Shown here piece by piece: positions 14,701-22,321 of a stretch of 64,000 nucleotides of DNA (positions within the stretch are counted from its first letter, which is position 1; every line of letters begins with the position of its first letter). The translations under genes and the position numbers were made by a program. Under the pieces are notes generated by a model. The model was not told where the DNA came from. It saw nothing but the letters and a program-made list of their open reading frames with translations, and did no database searches. The stretch is from Paragordius varius (taxonomy: Eukaryota; Nematomorpha), in the NCBI GenBank assembly GCA_964247055.1, contig OZ176057.1:4588001-4652000 (forward strand). The letters are read 5' to 3'.

Positions 14701-16013
14701 CTTTAAAAACAAATAAATACGGTATTTTGCAAAAATGTTGTAAAATAAAAATGGTGTAGAAGTAGTTTGATATGGAACTTTTTTTTCAAATCCAAATTTC
14801 ATTTAAATATTTCAGCTTTTTTAGTTAATATTTATTAGGAGAGAAGCAGAAATTTAAATTAAGACTTTTTCCATCAGTAGTTTATAAAAATTTTTAACTT
14901 AAATACAGTCTGGGGTATTTAGATACCCCAAACGGAATCGAGTGTTAAACAAATTAAAAAAAATCTAATGTTTCCGGCATCCTTAAAAAATTTAAAATAA
15001 TTTATTTCATTCAAGCATGTCTAAAATGCTGCCCTGCAAAAATTTTGTACACCAAACACAAAATTATATAATCGAAAAAATTGACATTCATTTACAAAAT
15101 CCAAGTAAGATTAATATTTTTTATATTCAAGTCTACATACAAATTTTGCCAATGAAATGGGGTAAAATGCTAGAAAAAATGCATCTTTTTATTATGATTA
15201 CGTGAGACTTTTTTGTACGTTTTAAATTATTTTAAATTATTTCTTAATACTCGTATATCGGCCCGTTAAACTATTAAGTCAGCGGCCCCTGCTTTTTTAT
15301 TTAAGTTCCGATTCTAAAAAACGTAGTTTTGATTAAACTTTTTTTTGTTTCTGGAAAATTACAAAAAAAAACCTTAAAAATGTTTCCATATGGATTTGAG
15401 TGTTTTGATGAAATTTGCCTCCGACTTCTTGTAAATGCAAAGCAAAAACATGCGGTTTATATTCTAATATTTTCTAAAATATAATGATTATATCATCTAT
15501 ATATATATTAAATATATTATATAAACTAATGAAATCTGCAATGAAATATGTAAACTATTCAAATTTGAGAATTTTTAATTATTATTAACATTAATTGTGA
15601 TTGGAATTATAGATTTTTTGCTTTGTATAATAAAATCTTATGTAAAAAAAATTATATTAAAAATAAAAAAAAAGATTAAATAATTTTTATAAGATTATCG
15701 GAAAATGTTTAGTAAGGTGACCCATTAAACGAAAATTTGCAACTGTTGCATCTAAAACACAAAATACTTTGTAAAAATTATATTTAAAACTAAATTATTT
15801 TTTTACACGATAATTAAATTTAGAGTTAATACCTGGTTTAAGGCACCAAACCAATTTTTCATTAATGATGGCTAAATAGAAAAAGAATTAATTAAATTTT
15901 TTATAATAAAAAATACATCTAAATAAAATGTTTGAAAAAAAAAACAAAAAGTGTTAAAATTTTACATATTCGAATATAGATCCAACATTAGCCGTTATCA
16001 ACAAAAATTTCAT
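981..16013 (-). CDS. INPP5A: Inositol polyphosphate 5-phosphatase, INPP5A type (exons 1-13, 3' end outside window)
   Basis: Type I enzyme of the family that removes the 5-phosphate of Ins(1,4,5)P3 and Ins(1,3,4,5)P4 and so ends calcium signalling; usually membrane-attached in the cytosol. Exons on the minus strand: 16013-15966, 15871-15833, 15473-15373, 13202-13094, 12307-12241, 11738-11701, 10845-10762, 8427-8311, 7322-7267, 6781-6682, 5455-5293, 3626-3499, 1060-981. They join in frame into about 376 residues. Motifs in family order: ANVGS (exon 1), ALHLQEVGGK (exon 3, metal-binding Glu), KEYESS (4), ALGNIYFFHNS (5), KWSRKGF and NLHLFHDASN (8), SPSIYAECRNKAL (9), FGDFNFRLD (10, catalytic), LHELPITFCP (13). 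The PxWCDR motif and C-terminus must lie left of base 1. Exons 11-12 make the stretch after FGDFNFRLD about 35 residues longer than in human. Introns run from 94 to 2438 bp and hold many MITEs. Confidence 0.93.
1305..1585. mobile_element. Family A MITE, copy 2
   Basis: Both arms are visible (GGACAAAACGT on the left, TTTTTTGTCCGTATAA on the right). It lies in INPP5A intron 12. Confidence 0.75.
2398..2740. mobile_element. Family B element, copy 2
   Basis: The left arm has ACCATTTACGATTCAAA and minisatellite units. The right arm is shortened (GGATGAATTTGACTTGTTT). Confidence 0.6.
2754..3172. mobile_element. Inverted-repeat element (MITE-like), about 420 bp
   Basis: The left end CACAATCATTAATGACTTAT is repeated inverted at the right end (about 3131-3172, ATAAGTCAATTAATGATTGTG), with the match extending about 40 bp. 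No coding sequence was seen between the arms. Confidence 0.6.
3499..3626 (-). CDS. INPP5A: INPP5A exon 12
   Basis: 128 nt, phase 1 to 0. Acceptor GGAAAAAG, donor TTG|GTATCG. Encodes a Ser/His-rich segment ending VLHHHSDHFSKKYL, in the place of the family's KKLFDYFNQEVF. It is the least conserved exon; the call rests mainly on the two phases, which are exactly those needed between exons 11 and 13. Confidence 0.7.
3941..4418. mobile_element. Family B element, copy 3, with expanded minisatellite arm
   Basis: The left terminus is ACCATTTACACTTCATATTC and the right terminus ACTGTAAATGGTATA. The right arm (4133-4410) is an array of about 13 units of 18-24 bp around GAATTGTTCAAGGGTGAA. Because the unit length is mostly a multiple of three, every frame stays open and long false ORFs appear on both strands. 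Confidence 0.85.
4433..5195 (-). mobile_element. LINE (non-LTR retrotransposon) ORF2 3'-end relic
   Basis: Two overlapping minus-strand reading frames. The upstream one (5185-4919) has a PHD-like finger, CCTKCRNWVHKKCSNIKG, then FPYLGDYIASDGSL, the motif that follows the reverse transcriptase core in many metazoan LINEs. The second (4828-4433) reads RPAMTYATETWALT, NRLTRAENHMLKI, RNRLRYYGHIQRM, GRPKLTWSKQL and ends in a Pro/Gly tail, the usual C-terminus of this pol type. The two frames no longer connect and the catalytic core is absent, so this is a 5'-truncated dead copy in INPP5A intron 11. Confidence 0.88.
5293..5455 (-). CDS. INPP5A: INPP5A exon 11
   Basis: 163 nt, phase 0 to 1. Acceptor CCACTTTAG, donor GCTGAAT|GTAATA. 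It starts KLMETHQDYQYWLALAQTDN and continues to a GSISGPNAAE end, directly after FRLDLRLFVE of exon 10. Open through all 54 codons and less AT-rich than its surroundings. Confidence 0.85.
6063..6312. mobile_element. Family B element, copy 4
   Basis: Left TTACAGTTCAAATTCACTC, right GTGAATTCGAGTTGTAAATGG; short arms and a typical centre. Confidence 0.7.
6340..6666. mobile_element. Family A MITE, copy 3
   Basis: Both arms present. It ends about 15 bp from the donor of INPP5A exon 10, so the intron begins almost at once with the MITE. Confidence 0.75.
6682..6781 (-). CDS. INPP5A: INPP5A exon 10 (catalytic FGDFNFRLD)
   Basis: 100 nt, phase 2 to 0. Acceptor TTTTTTTAATTCTAG, donor GTCGAA|GTAATA. 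Encodes AEKVLLYAFGDFNFRLDLRL; the GDxNxR motif holds catalytic Asp and Asn residues of the 5-phosphatase fold. Confidence 0.95.
6832..7070. mobile_element. Family B element, copy 5
   Basis: Left CCATTTACATTTTAAATTC, right GAAGTGTAAATGGTATA. It lies beside an (AT)n tract. Confidence 0.7.
7267..7322 (-). CDS. INPP5A: INPP5A exon 9
   Basis: 56 nt, phase 0 to 2. Acceptor CTTTTTTTTCTCTAG, donor CATGA|GTAATT. Encodes SPSIYAECRNKALSWCLH, matching the family's SPSVYSGIRHKALGYVLD. Confidence 0.93.
7445..7745. mobile_element. Family A MITE, copy 4
   Basis: Both arms and the AACTCATTGTTT centre are visible. Confidence 0.75.
7860..8165. mobile_element. Family B element, copy 6
   Basis: Minisatellite units in both arms. 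A fragment of its right arm (about 8219-8280, GGGCGAATTCGAAATGTTCA) is repeated just downstream. Confidence 0.6.
8311..8427 (-). CDS. INPP5A: INPP5A exon 8
   Basis: 117 nt, phase 0 to 0. Acceptor TGTGTGTTTATAG, donor CAAAAA|GTATGC. Encodes KWSRKGFCLTHWSIG and LLNLHLFHDASNITAF, a close match to the family's CKWSRKGFIRTRWCIAD...NIHLFHDASN; the NxHL box is part of the active site. Confidence 0.96.
8525..8690. mobile_element. Family E MITE, copy 1 (degenerate)
   Basis: Resembles copy 2 (9024-9214): TTTTAGGGGTTACGTATTTC and CTATAATTGGGCAATTTG on the left, a poorly matching right arm. Confidence 0.5.
9024..9214. mobile_element. Family E MITE, copy 2
   Basis: Nearly a perfect palindrome: GGGCAATTTGCAACAGACAG and TAGTGTATGGAAAAAAG on the left, their reverse complements on the right. 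The family consensus end is TTTTAATGGTTGCTTATTTC, with CAGTGTGCA at the outer edge and TA flanks. Confidence 0.8.
9249..9525. mobile_element. Family F hAT-like MITE, copy 1
   Basis: Family F termini are CAGGGGTGTCCAACAC and its reverse complement, with GCGGCCCGC-like subterminal blocks, typical of hAT elements. Here the left end is CAGGGCAACACCCAACC and the right has GCGACCCGCGAAGCC. Confidence 0.55.
9540..9822. mobile_element. Family A MITE, copy 5
   Basis: Left arm diverged; right arm clear to TTTTTACTGTA. Confidence 0.65.
9987..10289. mobile_element. Family A MITE, copy 6
   Basis: Begins CAGTAAAAATTATAATTATA. The right end stops short of TTTTTACTG. Confidence 0.75.
10762..10845 (-). CDS. 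INPP5A: INPP5A exon 7
   Basis: 84 nt, phase 0 to 0. Acceptor AATTAAATTAG, donor CAGAT|GTAAGA. Its end, FRKKFPISYFPD, runs into EKWSRKGF of exon 8, as in the family's EKEKFPQDYFPECKWSRKGF. Confidence 0.92.
10925..11232. mobile_element. Family A MITE, copy 7
   Basis: Both arms visible; an (AT)n tract lies immediately to the left. Confidence 0.7.
11445..11540. mobile_element. Family E MITE, copy 3 (short)
   Basis: The two arms (GGTTGCTTATTTCAAACTAC and CTATAGTGTGAAATAAGCAA) almost touch; the centre is missing. Confidence 0.75.
11701..11738 (-). CDS. INPP5A: INPP5A exon 6
   Basis: 38 nt, phase 1 to 0. Encodes HKYESLLNAGNL between exons 5 and 7, aligned to the family's AKKYRKVAGKEI. Acceptor in a TA tract (ATATATAG), donor TTG|GTATAT. 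Confidence 0.85.
11872..12060. mobile_element. Family A MITE, copy 8 (centre deleted)
   Basis: Arms CAGTTAAAAATTGAAATAAT and AATTTAAATTTTTACT; the middle is shortened to about 190 bp in total. Confidence 0.7.
12241..12307 (-). CDS. INPP5A: INPP5A exon 5
   Basis: 67 nt, phase 0 to 1. Acceptor CCATTTTGCAG, donor TCTCAA|GTAATT. Encodes ALGNIYFFHNSIANSFQIYN, matching the family's ALGSFYFLHESLKNIYQFD. Confidence 0.95.
12389..12460. mobile_element. Family C element, minimal copy
   Basis: Only the two termini remain, CCATTTGCACTTCATGAATG and CACTTTTGAAGTGCAAATG, with one minisatellite unit between. Confidence 0.65.
12535..12800. mobile_element. Family A MITE, copy 9
   Basis: Diverged arms around a recognisable centre. 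Confidence 0.6.
12832..12995. mobile_element. Family E MITE, copy 4
   Basis: Complete: TTTTAATGGTTGCTTATTTG left, CTATAGTGTGAAATAAGCAA right, outer edge CACTGTA. Confidence 0.8.
13094..13202 (-). CDS. INPP5A: INPP5A exon 4
   Basis: 109 nt, phase 2 to 0. Acceptor AAATATTTAG, donor TTTACA|GTAAAT. Encodes LIECLKEYESSFIFADEDYG and then FDDTFT, aligned to the family's MKEYNRARVYLDENYKSQEHFT. Confidence 0.92.
13303..13612. mobile_element. Family B element, copy 7
   Basis: A left arm of about eight minisatellite units (13320-13480) makes false ORFs on both strands; the right arm is short. Confidence 0.7.
13748..14290. mobile_element. Family A MITE, copy 10, with family B nested inside
   Basis: The A arms (CAGTAAAAATTAAAATTATA left, TTTCAATACTGTA right) are interrupted at 13839-14107 by a complete family B element bounded by TACCATTTATTGTTCAAAT and TGAACTGTAAATGGTATA. 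Confidence 0.8.
13839..14107. mobile_element. Family B element, copy 8, nested in family A
   Basis: Complete ends and both AATAAATTATG-type central boxes. It lies just after the GACAACC block of the host MITE. Confidence 0.8.
14379..14949. mobile_element. Family D element, copy 1
   Basis: Family D is about 560 bp with short imperfect inverted ends: CCTTCGATTCAAATTGGGG with TACCCC near the left, TACCCCAATTTGAATCGAAG and GTGTTAA at the right. The interior is similar between copies but not coding. Confidence 0.75.
15373..15473 (-). CDS. INPP5A: INPP5A exon 3
   Basis: 101 nt, phase 0 to 2. Acceptor ATTATATTTTAG, donor TTAAG|GTTTTT. Encodes YKPHVFALHLQEVGGKFHQN, matching the family's HKPHFMALHCQEFGGKNYE; the QE pair carries the metal-binding Glu. 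Confidence 0.95.
15833..15871 (-). CDS. INPP5A: INPP5A exon 2
   Basis: 39 nt, phase 0 to 0. Acceptor TTTTTCTATTTAG, donor ACCAG|GTATTA. Encodes PSLMKNWFGALNQ, aligned to the family's PENLQKNWLREFYQ. Confidence 0.9.
15966..16013 (-). CDS. INPP5A: INPP5A exon 1 with start codon
   Basis: 48 nt from ATG to donor GAATAT|GTAAAA. Encodes MKFLLITANVGSIFEY, matching the family's VLLVTANVGSLFDD; the Asn of ANVGS is an active-site residue. It is the only ATG in this frame before the motif, hence the start. Confidence 0.93.
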
Positions 16014-16458
16014 TTAATTTTTTTTAAATTTACGGGTTCACATGATACCAACATATAAATATTATCATATGTAAGATTAAACAGCCGTTTGTGAAAAATA
16101 TTTTAGGGTATCTACATAAAATCTAAATAAATTAAAAAAGTTATTTTCGGTGATTGTCCTTTGGGTGCTTACAAAATATATTAAATATATATTTTTATAC
16201 ATTATCCACAAAAAAATATCCTGATATATACATGATTCGATAAGAAAATGTATCAGTATATCATAGTGCCTTTGGTATTGGCCCTTACAGATCATTTAAG
16301 TTATTTAAACTTTTGTGGTAATTCCGTATCAATTGCAATGCATTATATGTTAGACTTATTTGGTGAAAGCCATGTAGGATTCCAAAAATTATCACCAAAA
16401 TATATCATAAACAACATTTAGAAGCACAACAAAATTCTATGAAAATGATATTTTTATA

Positions 16459-16605
16459 ATTGATGAATATATTCTGAAAAGTATGAGGGAAAGAGGACGC
16501 CTTAAAACGCGATGGATAGATACGCTTAATAGGGACATGGAATTGAACCTGAAACGCCCGGACGCCCTAAACAGGGTTCTATGGCTAAAGAGTTTACTGG
16601 TATGA
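16459..16605 (+). mobile_element. LINE ORF2 C-terminal relic
   Basis: Reads RERGRLKTRWIDTLNRDM and LNRVLWLKSLL before a stop. GRxKTRWxDxLxxDM is the hallmark near the end of many metazoan LINE pol proteins. About 49 codons; no reverse transcriptase domain remains. Confidence 0.75.
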
Positions 16606-16867
16606 CCGCTCGAAAGAGTATTATCATATAATGTAGTTATTATTATATGTAAACTCCGAAAGTCACATTTCTTTCTAAAATGGGCTAATTCTCTTAACAT
16701 AAACCCATACATTCTGCGATTGCGCTATAAAAATTTTGAATATATGCTTAATTTTAATATAAATTATATTTTTAGAAAATGCATATTTTAAAAATTTAAT
16801 TAATATATAAATTGTGTTTTTTACAAAAATTCACCAAAATTTTAATGAATACAAAGTCGTTAAGTTT

Positions 16868-17440
16868 AACACTTGGATAAAACACATTTATTTTAATCCT
16901 TCGATTCAAATTGGGGTAGTTAAATGCCCCAGGCCTGTTTAAAATTAAATTCTTTAAAAAATGTGGAAGGAATCGAAACCATTGCAAAATTTTGCACTTA
17001 TATAATATTATTAACCGAAATATATAAGAAATTTTATTCAAAAATACTTGATATATATTTTAAACTAAAACCGAAAGGTAAAAACTTAGTCAATGTGACA
17101 GGTGTGCAATGATAAAATTAAAAAATAATACAAATTAAACCGCTTTTTTCCTATCAATGTTAAATGTAATTAAATAAAAAATTAGCTTTAATTTTACCTT
17201 TAAAATTAATAGATGACGATATTTTGCAAAGATGCAAAATAAAAATGGCGTCGAATTAGTTTGACATGGATCTTTTTTTCAAACCAAAATTTTATTTAGA
17301 TATTTTGGCATATTTATATAATTTTTATTAGGATAGAAGCATAAATTTAAATTGGGACCGTCTTCAGTAGTTTTTTAAAAATCTTAACTCAAATTTAGTC
17401 TGGGGTATTTAGATACCCCAATTTGAATCGAAGTCTTAAA
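16868..17440. mobile_element. Family D element, copy 2
   Basis: Well preserved; left CCTTCGATTCAAATTGGGG, right TACCCCAATTTGAATCGAAG. Confidence 0.85.
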
Positions 17441-18547
17441 CTTTGTATTGATAGAAATGTTCATCATAATCGTGTATAAATTAAAGAGTTTTAATTTATT
17501 AAAGCGTTTTTTACCCTTTCATCATAAAAAATATGGAGTAAATTAAATTTTGATAAAAGTATGCATTTTTTAAAAATATTTTTAGTCGATGTCAAAATTT
17601 GCACTATTTATAAAAAACTATCCCATCAATCTTGTTTTTGCATTTATTTTAAGTAAACTAACCCATATTAAAGGGCAAAAATATCGTTTTGGAGCCTACA
17701 TCTAAAAATCAAAATTTTATATAAATACAGTTTTCTATTGAATGTAGATTATAATTTTAGTGAAATTTTTTGTAATGAAGTTCCACGCTTTCATTAAACA
17801 TTGTTTAAAAAAATGTGTGAAAAGCGCCATAATAAATCCTGATATATTTTCCTAGAATATATATATTATATCAGGATATTTTTTGTGGACATTGTATACA
17901 TGATATATTATGGTACAAAATATATTTAATACAATTATTTTTATTTTATAGTTCAGTTCATGGTATTAGAATAGGAAGCGGTTTAAACAGGCTATTATAT
18001 AAACATTTTTTATAAAATTAATGATGCTAAACATTTCTTCTACCTTAGAATTTTGATTCGAAAATTCATTAGCCTCAAACGTAGAGGCTTCCGAAGTTCA
18101 AGTCGAAAAATTAAAATTTTATAAAAATTTATATTAATTTCAAATATAGCATATCATATAATATTATATGTTGGATAATCATTTAGTTTTATCAAAAAAT
18201 ATTTAACATAACTAACACTGCGTACTGAATCGAGCCTTAAAAAATATGCTGATGAAATATTTATTATAAATAAATGTATTATGATTATTAGTCATTTCAA
18301 AATACATTAATAATATATATCACGTACTATATATAAAACGCAAAACCATGTTTTATGTTTAGATAGGGCCCCCAGGTGTCTTAATTTTTTTCCCCTCTCA
18401 AACAAATTTTTTAAAACAAAAGAAACCGAGAATTTGAGATAAAAATGTTAGATTATAATATCAAAAAAAATTATTTAAAAAAATGCATTCTTTGTTAAAA
18501 AAATAATTTTTCAAAACAGCGGATGGTTAAAACGGTATAAACACTTT
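17441..18547. other. Intergenic, no gene recognised
   Basis: Holds a diverged repeat (about 17830-17935) resembling 16170-16290 in inverted sense (CCTGATATAT, TATCAGGATATTTTTTGTGG). A short plus-strand reading frame near 18047-18112 (FISLKRRGFRSSSRKIK) has no splice or start support. Confidence 0.4.
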
Positions 18548-18795
18548 AAGACAGTGGTTGTCAAAAGGGGGGCAGCGCCCCCAACGAAGGGCATAGAAAA
18601 ATTTAGAAGGGGCCGGGTTAGGTAAATAATGAAGATATCAGGTGTAAATTATCAAGATTTGTCACCTACAATATCAATGATTAGGATTTTAGTAATATAA
18701 ATTTATTTTTATCTTTGTTTTTTTAAGGGGGAGCAAGAATTATATTTTTTTGGTGGGGCGTGAACATAAAAAGGATGGGAACTGCTTTAAGAAAT
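18548..18795. mobile_element. hAT-like element, non-autonomous
   Basis: The left terminus CAGTGGTTGTCAAAAGGGGG and right terminus GGATGGGAACTGCTTTAAG form an imperfect inverted repeat of the CAGTGGTTCTCAA type found in animal hAT elements. GC-richer than its surroundings. Confidence 0.6.
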
Positions 18796-19955
18796 TACAA
18801 AAACATTTTTTCCTCATTCAATGATGCTAATCCTTTTTTTTCACCTCAAAATATTGTGTTATTTATTACTTGAGCAATTTTAAATACCAATGTCTTAAAA
18901 AGTATTTGATCTATTGGGCCATTTATACGGGATTTCGACTTTAGCCCATAACTATGAAATATTCTATAAAAAATGCAAAATTTTTATCCATATCTCAAAT
19001 TTTTTTTTAAACATATGATACAACAGGCAAATAAATTATATTATGGTTAAATCTAAATAATCAACTTAAGAAAGCTTGTCATTTAGATTTTAACAGCAAA
19101 TCTATAATATCTAAAGATTTTTATATCAGCTGCTTGTTTCAATCACGTTTTGTCGCTATCTCCATTTTAGACTCGTTATAAAACTGTAAATTATAAGCTT
19201 TTTTCATATAATATTTTAGATTAATGTTAGATAATTAAATTTTCGCCAATACAACTTTCAAAACAGTAGTTTCTTTACAGGTTTCCCAAAATATAATCGC
19301 CTATAAAAAATTAAATTATAGGGATGAGTTAATGACGGATTATGCAGACATTATGGGCGGCTATTATTCGATATATTTAAACCGATATGCTTCCCATATA
19401 AATAATCGATAAATACTTAAATTTTATAATTTTTACCAATTTCTATATGTTTACATATTTGTTTTAGCTAATTATCCTAAATCTTTGAAATTCATTATGC
19501 ATTAAAAACATGTATAAAATTTGATTATCATTTTCACTAATTTCCAATATTTTTATTACATTAATCTCACATTTATACGATCGTTTGATCAATTTTTTGG
19601 CGAATTCAACTTAGAAATATAAAATATGTTAGATATATAAATATTACACAATAATTATATATCATACTTTACATTTTAATCAATTTTTCATATATCAAAT
19701 TGGCTTTTAAAATGGATTACTCATCCAAATATATATATATATATATATATATATTAATTCGCACTTTTATTAACTTAATATTTTCTTATGCAATAATTGA
19801 TAAATAATTAACAGTTATGTGGCTAATTAATTATCCAATAAAATATAAAAAGATTCAAAAACTAAAGGAATTTTGTGGCATCTAGCCTTGAAAGTTTTTT
19901 TATATTGAATTTTGATTATCTATAATTATATGTTCCCTAATCCAACATATTTGAT
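18796..19955. other. Upstream region of the GPCR gene
   Basis: AT-rich with an (AT)n run at about 19728-19754. The stretch between the two divergent genes should hold promoters, but no element can be singled out by eye. No additional exon recognised. Confidence 0.35.
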
Positions 19956-22283
19956 ATGATTAATAATAACAATAGTCATTATTGTGTGTTAAAGGAAGGC
20001 ACAATTGACCATTATATTTCGGTTGAAAACGCTCTTAAAATTTTTAAGGACTCTAAATACCGTTATGGACAGTTTTCGTATCCTAATAATATCATGCTTG
20101 ACAAAGACACCAATAGTATAGCCAACAATACTGTAATAACAGGAAACAATACGCATTCAACTCTTACATTAATCTTGTATGAATTTGCCTTCATATTTCG
20201 ACGTCAAAGGTCACGCAATATTCATTGTGTAGCGATTCCCATCTTAACGTTTTTGGGTATATGTGTAAATGTTTTAGCCCTCTTATTTCTGTGTTGGACA
20301 TACCATCACATACACCGTCGCCAAAAACCAAAAGGGAGTCTAGGCATACGACCCGATATAATTCCTGAGCAAAGGCACACGGAAACTGCAAATGGAAGCC
20401 CTCAAGTTGATTCAGGACACATTTTTTCAAAGTTGTGTTTTCGGCTCAGAAATGTTTTGTTTGAAACGCAAAAATGGTATGACATGCTTAAACAAACATT
20501 GGATCATAAATGGCAAGAATTAGAGAATATCATTGAAACATACTTGAATCGTTTCCCGCGTTTCCTAAAGGTACGATCTTGGCTAAATTCCAAATTGATT
20601 AGGTTTAGCCAATTCATGTATTCCCAAAGGGATCAAAAAACACCCAATTATCATTTGACCATTATTATGATGTTGTGTTTTGCCAACATACTACTTCAAA
20701 CAATTGTTCTTAGTCGTAATACCATTGAATGCATGGCTAACCATCCATTTTACTATGGGTTTACAGAGGAGAGAAAGCCCTCATCGATTACAAATACGTC
20801 TAATTTGACCAGTCAAGAAAAAATAAAAAAGTTTGCTAAAATCCAATTAGAAATTAAAGAAATTAGTAATGACTTTGATGTATTCACCACACCGGCAACA
20901 TTTGGTCATACATCTACTACGACAACAAATATGCAGACACCTGTATCAAATATATCACCCTATATAACAAAAAGCATCATAAAGGAAACTTTTCCTTTGA
21001 ACGATTCAAATTCAGATAAGGAGTTAAAAACGTCGGAAAGCGCAGAAATTGCTTGGAACCTAATTTTGGTTCCTCGAGAGTCATTTAGGATCAAAGCTTT
21101 TAGACTCTATCTCTCACGGTCTTGGAATGTCTACATGGGCTCTTTCATTTTCCCACTATTTTTTGGTCTGATCTCCTTTATCTATTGGCTCACGTTTGCT
21201 TATACATTGAACCGTTATCTTTCGGCCTGTTATCCCAACGAATATCATTATTGGTGTAATAAAGAGGGGACCTTGGCCCTTATAAGCATAAGTGTAGGTA
21301 TATCTGCCATTCTTTATTTCCCAGTAACGTATAATTTTCGTTTAGTTGAGGTAGTTGTTAATTTAAGTTCTCAGCTGTTAGCATGTATGCTAGATGTCAT
21401 ATTTGTTAGACAGCCGTATACATTGTCAGACAAGAGAACAACATTAACATTTTACTCCATTACCAAACGGATCATAAGACACAAACAACGTTTATTGGGT
21501 TATGAAATAGCTCGGGAGTGTCTTAGTAAAGGGATACCCTTTCTCATTACGCTACATATGTTACGGGCCTTATGGCTAAGATATCGAAAAAGTCGCACAA
21601 ACCTCACTCACCCATTATGTCTGGATGATTATGTCAATTTTAGTGCCAAACACTCTCCAGAAACTAAATATTCACCAAAAGCTTTTCATTCCTCCGAAAA
21701 ACCTAACATGCTAAGTGTATCGCAGTTTTCACTGTTAAAAAATCGGTTCTTTTTGTCTGAAGACAAAAAAAATGCAAGTACGTCTCAAGGAAAAAACCAA
21801 AACCCCTCTCCCATATTACCCAAAATTATCAATACAAATGTGGATGATGGCGTAGTTGAAAAAGTATTCATTCCGAATTCCCTGGGCCAACCCGTGAAAC
21901 AATCTACACGCTTTTCAGCCATACCAACATTGTATACTAAAAATTCGTTATTTTCAAAACAAAGCCATATCTCTGAGAACAAATTAGAACACAATAAAAA
22001 CCCAGAAATAAAGTCATCTCCTAGCTTAAGTAATATAAGTCAATGGTTAGTTTACCTGTATGCTACTGATTTCCTAACTACACTCATATTTTGTTTGTGT
22101 AATGTTGTATTTGCGTTTCCCATATCAATTCTACAGTTTACAACAAAATACTGGCATAATCGAATATTTTCGGAAAATGCAATGTATATCACTAGTATAA
22201 CTCAAATTCTTGCTGTGTTATATACTATTTTGCCATTTCTTTTGATTTGGATCGTTTCTCTCATTATAAATAAACTTTCATGA
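19956..22283 (+). CDS. Rhodopsin-family GPCR, neuropeptide (FMRFamide-like) type, intronless
   Basis: 775 residues with seven membrane segments at roughly 93-114, 233-253, 394-417, 439-456, 524-541, 704-726 and 742-771. TM1 has GICVNVLALLFL (GxxxN core). TM2 has LCFAN where LAxAD is usual. TM3 ends FAYTLNRYLSACYP, a clear E/DRY-ICHP region with Asn for the acidic residue. TM4-5 resembles FMRFamide and related peptide receptors (YFPVTYNFRLVEV). TM7 has LPFLL in place of NPxxY. The N-terminus carries likely N-glycosylation sites (NNT at 57-59 and 64-66). Two segments are unusually long: a Ser/Thr-rich loop of about 130 residues between TM2 and TM3, and a third intracellular loop of about 160. 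The tail after TM7 is only a few residues. It acts at the plasma membrane, presumably on a peptide ligand; ligand and subfamily cannot be fixed by eye. Confidence 0.85.
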   Translation: MINNNNSHYCVLKEGTIDHYISVENALKIFKDSKYRYGQFSYPNNIMLDKDTNSIANNTVITGNNTHSTLTLILYEFAFIFRRQRSRNIHCVAIPILTFLGICVNVLALLFLCWTYHHIHRRQKPKGSLGIRPDIIPEQRHTETANGSPQVDSGHIFSKLCFRLRNVLFETQKWYDMLKQTLDHKWQELENIIETYLNRFPRFLKVRSWLNSKLIRFSQFMYSQRDQKTPNYHLTIIMMLCFANILLQTIVLSRNTIECMANHPFYYGFTEERKPSSITNTSNLTSQEKIKKFAKIQLEIKEISNDFDVFTTPATFGHTSTTTTNMQTPVSNISPYITKSIIKETFPLNDSNSDKELKTSESAEIAWNLILVPRESFRIKAFRLYLSRSWNVYMGSFIFPLFFGLISFIYWLTFAYTLNRYLSACYPNEYHYWCNKEGTLALISISVGISAILYFPVTYNFRLVEVVVNLSSQLLACMLDVIFVRQPYTLSDKRTTLTFYSITKRIIRHKQRLLGYEIARECLSKGIPFLITLHMLRALWLRYRKSRTNLTHPLCLDDYVNFSAKHSPETKYSPKAFHSSEKPNMLSVSQFSLLKNRFFLSEDKKNASTSQGKNQNPSPILPKIINTNVDDGVVEKVFIPNSLGQPVKQSTRFSAIPTLYTKNSLFSKQSHISENKLEHNKNPEIKSSPSLSNISQWLVYLYATDFLTTLIFCLCNVVFAFPISILQFTTKYWHNRIFSENAMYITSITQILAVLYTILPFLLIWIVSLIINKLS

Positions 22284-22287
22284 AGCC

Positions 22288-22293
22288 AATAAA
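22288..22293 (+). promoter_or_regulatory. Polyadenylation signal AATAAA of the GPCR gene
   Basis: AATAAA begins 4 bases after the TGA stop, so the 3' UTR is very short or ends in the neighbouring transposon. Confidence 0.6.
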
Positions 22294-22321
22294 CGTCCTA
22301 CAGAGCTATATTTAATTTTGC

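Noticed and set aside
18047-18112. Plus-strand frame FISLKRRGFRSSSRKIK
   Set aside because: Short, without splice sites, start or similarity.
20191-21994. Minus-strand ORFs at 20191-20430 and 21785-21994
   Set aside because: Antisense shadows of the GPCR coding sequence.
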